In this document: positions 57,787 to 64,000 of the stretch, piece after piece
How the letters are laid out: every line of letters begins with the position of its first letter
How positions within the stretch are numbered: the stretch's first letter is position 1
DNA from: Lotus japonicus
Lineage: Eukaryota; Streptophyta; Magnoliopsida; Fabales; Fabaceae
Direction: 5' to 3'
Assembly (NCBI RefSeq): GCF_012489685.1
Contig: NC_080043.1
Location: 50,235,127-50,299,126 of the forward strand
Length of the DNA: 64,000 bases
Made by a program: the position numbers and the translations under genes
The notes under the pieces: generated by a model
Databases searched by the model: none
What the model saw: only the letters and a program-made list of their open reading frames with translations
What the model was told of the DNA's origin: nothing

Positions 57787-58314
57787 GAGCTCCTTCAACA
57801 GTTCTATGACATATGTAACCAGCATGGTGTCATGCTATCATCCAGGAAATCTCAAATTGCAACAAAGGAGGTAGACTTCTTAGGAATGCACTTTACTGAA
57901 GGAAAGTATGTCCCACAACCTCATATTGTTGAAGAACTTCCAAAGTTCCCTGATGAAGGGCTCACTACAAAGCAAATCCAACAATTTCTTGGAATCTTGA
58001 ATTACATTAGAGATTTCATTCCGCATGTCTCTAAATACACTTCAAAGCTTTTCAAGATGTTAAGGAAGAATGCACCGCCATGGGGAAAAGAACAGACATA
58101 AGTAGTAAAATTCTTGAAAAAAGCTGCCCAGAATCCTCCTCCTTTGAAGATTCCCGGAGATGGAAAAAGAATTCTACAAACTGATGCAAGTGATCACTAC
58201 TGGGCTGCAGTATTGATTGAAGAAATTGGTGGCCAGAAATTCTATTGTGGACATGCTAGTGGACATGCTAGTGGACAGTTCAAGGATGCTGAACTTCATT
58301 ATCATACTCCATAA
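57787..58314 (+). pseudogene. EPRV-1 RT thumb and RNase H remnant
   Basis: Same frame as the preceding entry. EVDFLGMHF and QQFLGILNYIRDFIPH are the end of the RT; a TAA interrupts at 58099-58101. RNase H begins with QTDASDHYWAAVL (first Asp) and reaches the AELHYHT segment (Glu), after which the frame stops at 58312-58314. A 12-base unit (ggacatgctagt) is tandemly duplicated at 58249-58272, inserting four residues. The rest of RNase H, with its further catalytic Asp residues, is missing. Confidence 0.8.
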
Positions 58315-59005
58315 TTATCCTATTTTATTCCCAACTATGAAGATGATTGAGTTTTTAGAAAATCTAGAGAATGAATCCTCATTACTTTGGAATTTGCTAG
58401 AATGGTACCAACCATTGGATCTTTGGAAGAAAAATCTCCATTCAGAACTTGAAAGAATGGAGACTTGGAAGTTAAGTAAAGAAGAACAAGCTGAATATGT
58501 TACTGTTGCAATAATTCATCGTCCTTACTTCCAGCATCCTACAACAAAGTTCCTTTGGACTCAAAATCAAGTTAGGATTTGGTCAACATTTCCCAAAATC
58601 TCAATCTTCCAAGGAGAGGACAAGCCTCCCTTTCATCAAGCTTATCTGATAATTCAGCTCCATGAGTTGAATGGAACTTATGGTGAAGTAATTAACCTTA
58701 GTTCCACATGTTCTCATCTAAAGCCGATGGATATTATCTGCTTTCCTCTAAAGGAAGATCCTCCTACTATTCATGATCAGGGAGAAAAGGTAATGCCAGC
58801 TATTAGGAGTGTTACTGACAAGACTCTCAGTGCAGTAGACCTGAGTGGACCAGGTTATGTGATAATGCAAGATGCACAAGACCCTTATCCAAAACCGTCT
58901 CAAGAGCATGAACCAGAAGAACCTAAACCAATGCTTTTTGACGACACGGGTAATTTGTCTGACATGAACATGTCACCAGAACATGAGCCTATACGCAAAA
59001 GATGA
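58315..59005 (+). pseudogene. EPRV-1 unassigned ORF downstream of RNase H
   Basis: Open in a different frame from RNase H (the frame is open from 58217 but overlaps RNase H there) to TGA 59003-59005. About 230 codons: a helical Glu/Leu/Trp-rich start (NLLEWYQPLDLWKKNLHSEL), a middle with VAIIHRPYFQHPTTKFLW and FHQAYLIIQLHELNGTYGEV, and an acidic Pro-rich tail. I do not recognise the fold. Position suggests a viral 3' gene (where some caulimovirids have a transactivator) or the end of a polyprotein after a deletion. It has no internal stop, unlike the upstream part. Confidence 0.5.
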
Positions 59006-59240
59006 GACTAATGTGTTGAGTCATTTGTCGTCTATTGTAAAATATAAGTTAAATAAAAATCACTAGAAGTGATTATGTAAATATGGCGTGATGAAGTCAT
59101 GATAAGGTCATGATAATGTAAGATAATGATGTTGTAAGTGATGCAATCATGATGTATGCATCCATTAGAATAATGTGGAATGCTAATGTAAGCATCCACT
59201 AAGTGTTGCTTGTATTTTGTTGTATTAGGACTCCTTTGCC

Positions 59241-59248
59241 TATAAAAG
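59241..59248 (+). promoter_or_regulatory. EPRV-1 pregenomic promoter TATA box
   Basis: tataaaag in the context tttgcctataaaaggagcac, placed after the last large ORF as the caulimovirid promoter should be. Upstream (59088-59150) are repeated tcatgat phrases that could be activator sites; the transcript would start near 59275. Confidence 0.65.
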
Positions 59249-59397
59249 GAGCACTCCTCCTCATTTGTAATCATCAAGATTCCTACCCATCAATAACATA
59301 AGTGTGTTCTATAAACATGTCTTTCTAAACTCTTTCTTTTCCTTTCTGGAAGCTTGATTCTTATTATTATGGCATAGATCCTTGAGTTCCAGAGAAG

Positions 59398-59627
59398 ATG
59401 GCTCTTCGAGATATAAAGTATGCTCTACACTTGCCTCTTCATGAGGATCTGGTGTATCAGAAATATATCCGACCAAAGATCCATTGCTACGGTCCTCTTT
59501 GTTATTTGTGTAATAGATCAAATATAGTAACTGTGGTTCGAGAAGTAGGCCAATGGCTATGCCTGCCGAAAAGCTCATCTTGTGAACTATTTGATCATTA
59601 TATGAATAACAGAGGGGAATTTATATT
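59398..59627 (+). pseudogene. EPRV-1 small Cys-containing ORF after the promoter
   Basis: Starts MALRDIKYALHLPLHEDLVY and includes CYGPLCYLCNRSN, a small Cys cluster, then CLPKSSSCELFDHYMNNRGE. The frame runs across the junction and ends at 59653-59655 in Helitron sequence, so the C-terminus is not original. It lies ~120 bases after the presumed transcript start, where leader ORFs occur in this family. Not recognised. Confidence 0.4.
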
Positions 59628-61203
59628 TTCAAAAATATTCAACTACTTACATTAAATAATAACATTCATAAACTAAAAATTTACTTGAGTTTTGTATTTC
59701 ACAAATATTAAAAATTAAATTCAATAAGAAAATAATACTTACTAATAAATAATTTAGATAAAATAGTTTTAAAATTAAAAAAAAATTATATTTATATGTA
59801 ACGGAGACTTGAGTTTTACATTAAATACATTAAATCATAAAACTCTCATACCTTTGTATTAAAATACATTAAGAAATAATAATTTATCTTTGTAATAATA
59901 TATGAAAAAATAATAAAAAACTGAAAAAAAAATTGTATTGTCAAAAAATATTCAACTACTTACATTAAATAACAACATTCAGCAACTTAAAAAAACATGA
60001 AATTATCTTTAGTTTTGCATTTGACAAATATTAACAATAAAAATTATTTGATAATAAATAATATGGATAAAAAAATTTAAAATTGAAAAACAAATGCCGC
60101 TAAAAGGTATTTAATATTAACTATAACATGTATATGCATTATTAAAAAAAATCTATCTATGATATATTAGTAAAAATTACTCGAGAAAGCATAATAGAAA
60201 AAAATAATAATGGCCAAAGTTGAATAAATATTTGTTCTGAGAGGTCTGTCGTATTCACTTAACGTGATCGTAGAGCCACAAGGGAATAATATCATGGCTA
60301 TTGGCTGTGAGAATACATTCGCAAACCAAATAAGCTGAAAAAAAATTAAATTCATAAGGTAATATTTTAGGCTATTTTTTTTTTTATAAAAATGCTATTT
60401 AAGTTACCACTTCTTGGTCTTGATATGTCAAAGTAAATGATTTTCCGGGTATAAAATATAAAAAATGATGTTAAAACTTATTTAATGACATTAAACATTT
60501 ATTACTTAACATTTCTTACGAAATTTAAATATTTCAAATTAAATTAATTATTTTTCATATTATTCATATGATTTCTATGCTAATAGTTAAATTTGAGTAA
60601 TATTAATTATTTATACAAAAGAAATTATATTATTATTAAAAGATAGATGTACATGAGAACAACCCTCTCATGAAAAATATGGACTAAATCAATACAAGAA
60701 TGTCACTTGCATCCTTGCCAATTCATTAAACATTTTGGTACTTAAAACAACTTAAGCTTGAGCCTCATTAAAACATTCCTAGGAAAAATCCAGTGGGAAA
60801 AATCCTAGGGAAGGAAAAAGAGTACTCAAAACACAGGCGACAACCAAAATGTCAATAACAATAACAAATACATAACCTCAATCTGCCATAAAAAATTTCT
60901 ATAATAATTAAAAATACTTAACACATTTTTTTTTGAAAAAGAAATGAATATATAATATAAGCTAGAGTCAAAAAAGACTCAAGACAAGATCCAAATACAA
61001 AAGAGCAGTCGGAATCAACATATACACCCAGAGCTTTGCTAAGAACCCACCACCAACCCGCAGAATAACAAAAGACTTAACACATTTTTTTATTTACAAT
61101 TAAAAAATATTTTAATTTTAAATTCGTTAAACTATAATAATTTTTATATAATGTTAAAAAATATTGTAAGTAAACCCGTGCAACGCACGAGTATAATATC
61201 TAG
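59628..61203 (+). mobile_element. Helitron sequences, right flank of EPRV-1, with 3' end
   Basis: Helitron-type sequence resumes (tattcaactacttacatt at 59636). Another 5'-like segment (tatatgtaacggagacttgag) occurs at ~59793. The block ends with cccgtgcaacgcacgag (61175-61191) and CTAG at 61200-61203. 60640-60840 and 60930-61075 hold other repeat debris (tccagtgggaaaaatcctag; ctcaagacaagatccaaata) that I cannot classify. No genes. Confidence 0.55.
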
Positions 61204-61663
61204 TATATATGTAAAGGAGACTTGAACTTTTTTGCATTGATTACCACCTTTGTATTAAATACATTAGATAATAATATAGAAAGCTAAAAAATAACTACAT
61301 CTACTTTATTATTCATTATATTAATTAATAATTGTTAAACTTTTCAATTTCCCATACTTTAAAATAATTTTTAATATTGATTAAATTTTAACTATTAATT
61401 ATCACTTGGGGACAAATTTGGAATAATGATAATAACAATTTAAATTGACTACCTTTACATTAATAAAAATATATAGTAAAATAATTAAATTTTACATTTA
61501 CAAATAATGGTAAAAAATTCAAATTCTTATATATTATATTTAAAATTATTATTTTAATTATTAATCATTGATGAATTTTGAAAACTAACCAATAAAACTT
61601 ATTACTACATTTTACGTATAAATAAAAAATTAAGTACTAAAGTTAGATATCATCTTAATAAAT

Positions 61664-61711
<48 letters not shown>
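61204..61711 (+). mobile_element. Further Helitron 5' end and (TA)n tract
   Basis: tatatatgtaaaggagacttgaac directly follows the previous CTAG. AT-rich DNA then ends in a (ta)n tract at about 61668-61711, where the second viral insert begins. Confidence 0.5.
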
Positions 61712-61715
<4 letters not shown>

Positions 61716-62173
61716 AGGGGTTCGGAAGCAGAAGGAGGGGGATGAGAAGAAGATTAAGAGAAGTAGGACGCCACCACGGAGGGGCTTCTTGCAGAAAATA
61801 GCCTCCTGTTTTAATTCATGTCTTTTAATTTCTGCTATTTAATTTTCTGCAAGAAGCCCCTCCGTGGTGGCATCCTACTTCTCTTAATCTTCTTCTCATC
61901 CCCCTCCTTCTGCTTCCGAACCCCTCTATGTTCCTACTTCCCCATCAGGCTCTGATACCAATAGGGGTTCGGAAGCAGAAGGATGGGGATGAGAAGAAGA
62001 TTAAGAGAAGTAGGACGCCACCACGGAGGGGCTTCTTGCAGAAAATAGCCTCCTGTTTTAATTCCTGTCTTTTAATTTCTGCTATTTAATTTTCTGCAAG
62101 AAGCCCCTCCGTGGTGGCGTCCTACTTCTCTTAATCTTCTTCTCATCCCCCTCCTTCTGCTTCCGAACCCCTA
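61712..62173. repeat. Two successive ~86-base-arm palindromes of viral leader
   Basis: 61712-61927 and 61970-62173 are each near-perfect inverted repeats around an almost identical ~45-base spacer (agcctcctgttttaattc...). They are separated by a minus-strand primer-binding segment. Confidence 0.85.
61949..61960 (-). other. tRNA-Met primer-binding sequence, copy 1
   Basis: gctctgatacca on the plus strand, the complement of TGGTATCAGAGC, followed on the minus strand by ctgatggggaagtaggaac. Confidence 0.75.
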
Positions 62174-62189
62174 TATTTTTTTTTTTGCT

Positions 62190-62540
62190 AAGCAAAATTT
62201 TCATATGTTATTCATGATATGAAAAATACAATGCAATATGCCTGAAGTCATCAGCTTCTAAACATTGAGATGATAAGAAAAAAAGCCAGGGGATTATTGA
62301 TACAAGTCTTGCCAAGCAGTAAAACTTAAAATTTCAGTTACATAAACACTTGCTAACGTAACAAAATAAGTACCCAAGGGCAAATATGTCTGGTGGCGCA
62401 TTTCGACATTATCCAATAAATCAAAAAAATTACTCATTCCACCAAAGGAGAGCAGCAAGGTTTTCAACCAATCATCAACTTGTTTTCCTCCAAGAAGGTA
62501 TAAGTTGGTACCTCCAGATTGTATGGTGCTGGTCCCTTCC
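62190..62540 (-). pseudogene. Unidentified gene-like fragment between viral segments
   Basis: On the minus strand about 82 codons are open from 62540 to ~62294, including [20 protein letters not shown] and NVEMRHQTYLPLGTYFVTLA. Composition looks like real protein, but I do not recognise it. It lies between the palindromes and the plus-strand leader copy, so it is either host filler carried along or an unrecognised viral part. Confidence 0.35.
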
Positions 62541-62577
62541 TAATTCTCATCCCCTCCTTCTGCTTCCGAACCCCTCT

Positions 62578-62589
62578 TGGTATCAGAGC
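62578..62589 (+). other. tRNA-Met primer-binding sequence, copy 2
   Basis: TGGTATCAGAGC followed by ctgatggggaagtaggaac. Lies upstream of the movement-protein ORF, as in caulimovirid genomes. Confidence 0.8.
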
Positions 62590-62997
62590 CTGATGGGGAA
62601 GTAGGAACATGTTAATTAAGTTAGATATAAGTTGTTTCTCTGCTTTGTTCTTACATAATTAAGCACTATGGTAACGGATCTAGACTGGAAGTACACAACC
62701 CAGCTAAACTAAAATGAAAACCTTTTTGAAGATCTCTCAGGATTATTTCTATTCAGACTTATGATCATATCTGCAGCGGAGGCGTTGAAGGCAGTAAGTC
62801 CCTGTGTGGCAGTAAGTCTATATTGGCCATACTACAGATATGATATGTTAAGTTCAGAATATTTTTAATGTCCTTGTTTAGCTCTTCTTTTGTGGTGGCT
62901 TTAGTCTGATCCAGATCTATACTGCTCAACTATCAAGAACAATACAGAACATAACTTATATTTCTAATTTACTTATCTGTTTCTATAGAACCAGGTG

Positions 62998-63360
62998 ATG
63001 GCGATGATACTTACGGGTAAGGAAGGTCTGTCTTTTATGATGCTTCGCTCTTTCTCTTCTAAGCTTTCTTTCAGATCTTCCCAACCCTCTTCTTCTTCCA
63101 TCGATCATCATCATCATCAATCCAATCAAATGAAATCCGTCTTCAAAGAAGAAATTCATTTCGAAGACATCAATCAAGATCTTGATAACTGGGATATCCC
63201 TAAAATCTCTCACACCGAGATCTATAAACCAAACGGATCTTTCTTCAAGAAATCTGATTTCATCATCAAAACGGTTGAACAAACCTACAAACTCAGATCT
63301 GATGATGAAGAAATCCATCTGCTTTCCGAGAAAAGCGTCAAAGAACACATCAGGCTCTAA
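62998..63360 (+). pseudogene. EPRV-2 movement-protein N-terminal fragment
   Basis: 120 codons from ATG 62998: a Ser/His-rich start, then WDIPKISHTEIYKPNGSFF and EEIHLLSEKSVKEHIRL. This corresponds to the N-terminal region of caulimovirid movement proteins. It breaks off at 63360, where the sequence turns into an inverted copy of the leader/PBS region. Upstream 62620-62990 is non-coding and has tttctatag/aacc at 62988, a possible 3' splice site. Interestingly this is the part that EPRV-1 lacks. Confidence 0.6.
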
Positions 63361-63422
63361 TTAACAATTCTGTTAATTAACTTATATCTAACTTAATTAA
63401 CATGTTCCTACTTCCCCATCAG

Positions 63423-63434
63423 GCTCTGATACCA
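63423..63434 (-). other. tRNA-Met primer-binding sequence, copy 3
   Basis: Minus-strand copy with the same 3' context; the leader runs from here toward 64000. Confidence 0.75.
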
Positions 63435-63540
63435 AGAGGGGTTCGGAAGCAGAAGGAGGGGGATGAGAAGAAGATTAAGAGAAGTAGGACGCTACCACGG
63501 AGGGGCTTCTTGCAGAAAATTAAATAGCAGAAATTAAAAG

Positions 63541-63925
63541 ACAGGAATTAAAACAGGAGGCTCAGCTTTCCATAAACAGAATAATAAAACTTGAACAAAA
63601 TATTACATAGATAGATAAAAACTGAAAAACAGAAGGAAAACTTTTACAGAATTGAAAGATTGAAGAAAGAAAAACTGAAGGAGAACTTACAAGAGGTTCT
63701 CTCTCTAGTGTTTATCTCTCTAAAAGACAGGAATTAAAAGACAGGAATTAAAACAGGAGGCTCAGCTTTCCATAAACAGAATAATAAAACTTGAACAAAA
63801 TATTACATAGATAGATAAAAACTGAAAAACAGAAGGAAAACTTTTACAGAATTGAAAGATTGAAGAAAGAAAAACTGAAGGAGAACTTACAAGAGGTTCT
63901 CTCTCTAGTGTTTATCTCTCTAAAC
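63541..63925 (-). repeat. 200-bp tandem duplication in the viral leader
   Basis: acaggaattaaaacaggagg begins at 63541 and again at 63741. The two units match to about 63925, apparently without differences. Confidence 0.85.
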
Positions 63926-63964
63926 TCGCTATCCAAACTCTAATTAACAAAGCTCAGAAGACGC

Positions 63965-63974
63965 CTATTTAAAG
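63965..63974 (-). promoter_or_regulatory. Possible EPRV-2 TATA box
   Basis: The minus strand reads cctttaaataggcg, ~530 bases before the primer-binding site on that strand, in line with a caulimovirid promoter and long leader. Confidence 0.45.
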
Positions 63975-64000
63975 GAAAAAATTGGACACTGTTTGAATAG

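Larger units (their letters stand above)
53756..59627 (+). mobile_element. Endogenous pararetrovirus EPRV-1 (Caulimoviridae), linear partial genome
   Basis: Gene order: movement protein (N-terminus missing), coiled-coil region, acidic region, capsid with CCHC knuckle, pepsin-like protease, reverse transcriptase, RNase H, an unassigned ORF, promoter, leader/small ORF. This is the caulimovirid order, and there is no integrase and no LTR. Genus is uncertain; the long polyprotein-like layout suggests a petuvirus- or florendovirus-like relative. Stops, frame changes, a 12-base duplication and a truncated RNase H show a defective fossil. Both ends abut related Helitron sequence, with a ~52-base duplication of it (53703-53754 and 59636-59687). 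Confidence 0.85.
61712..64000. mobile_element. EPRV-2: rearranged viral leader/PBS/movement-protein array
   Basis: Six copies (one partial) of a leader segment of ~85 bases (containing ctccttctgcttccgaaccc) lie in alternating directions: minus 61712-61797, plus 61844-61927, minus 61970-62055, plus 62091-62173, plus (partial) 62541-62577, minus 63437-63520. Three copies of tRNA-Met primer-binding sequence adjoin them. One plus copy leads into the N-terminal part of a movement protein. The insert starts at a (TA)n tract and runs off the window. PBS, leader and movement-protein context point to a caulimovirid rather than an LTR element; the segment next to the PBS does not end in CA. Confidence 0.65.

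Noticed and set aside
62571..64000. Reading the 62-64 kb region as an LTR retrotransposon or TRIM with tRNA-Met PBS
   Set aside because: The sequence before the PBS does not end in CA, no paired LTR or target duplication is found, and a movement-protein-like ORF follows the PBS. A viral origin fits better, though not with certainty.

Overview
This window is nuclear DNA of a flowering plant, most likely a eudicot. A legume is my guess from the overall character of the repeats and cannot be proven from this sequence. The evidence for a plant is an MLO-family gene with fifteen small exons and spliceosomal introns, plant lineages of LTR retrotransposons (Tat, CRM and a Tekay/Del-like group), Helitrons, Mutator-like elements and endogenous plant pararetroviruses. 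I see no rRNA, tRNA or CRISPR. Apart from the MLO gene, almost everything is transposable or viral DNA at different stages of decay.

Layout. 1-0.5 kb: LINE reverse-transcriptase fragment. 0.67-6.1 kb: non-autonomous LTR retrotransposon (minus) with two ~1.69 kb LTRs and only a gag remnant inside. 6.1-7.3 kb: unassigned AT-rich DNA with a possible orphan first exon. 7.3-12.8 kb: two 5'-truncated LTRs of one gypsy superfamily, the second holding a 194-codon acidic ORF. 12.8-13.8 kb: Helitron 3' end. 14.1-17.8 kb: 3.7 kb solo LTR related to the two fragments. 18.18-28.95 kb: Mutator-like element with a perfect 9-bp target duplication, split by a Tat-lineage retrotransposon (19.22-28.77 kb, perfect 5-bp duplication, LTRs almost identical). 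The Tat element carries gag-pol with two TGA stops and, antisense, a spliced gene with its own TATA box. 29.01-36.05 kb: full-length, apparently intact CRM-lineage retrotransposon (minus) whose polyprotein ends inside its 3' LTR; it lies directly upstream of the MLO gene.

36.1-49.0 kb: a complete MLO-like gene (plus). My exon model gives 1662 nt (553 codons plus stop), all in frame, with seven-transmembrane MLO features and the C-terminal calmodulin-binding segment. Its introns hold a Copia 3' end, MITE-like elements, nested inverted-repeat transposons and a LINE fragment.

49.1-64 kb: a Helitron cluster with two endogenous caulimovirid inserts. EPRV-1 (53.76-59.63 kb) runs from inside the movement-protein gene through capsid, protease, reverse transcriptase and RNase H to a promoter and leader; it carries stops, frame changes and small duplications, and is flanked by a ~52-bp duplication of Helitron sequence. 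EPRV-2 (61.71-64.0 kb, running off the window) begins at a (TA)n tract. It is an unusual array of inverted copies of a viral leader with three tRNA-Met primer-binding sites and the movement-protein N-terminal region.

The only gene likely to serve the plant is MLO. The CRM element looks potentially autonomous. The rest is useful mainly as a record of nested insertions that can be ordered by their target-site duplications.
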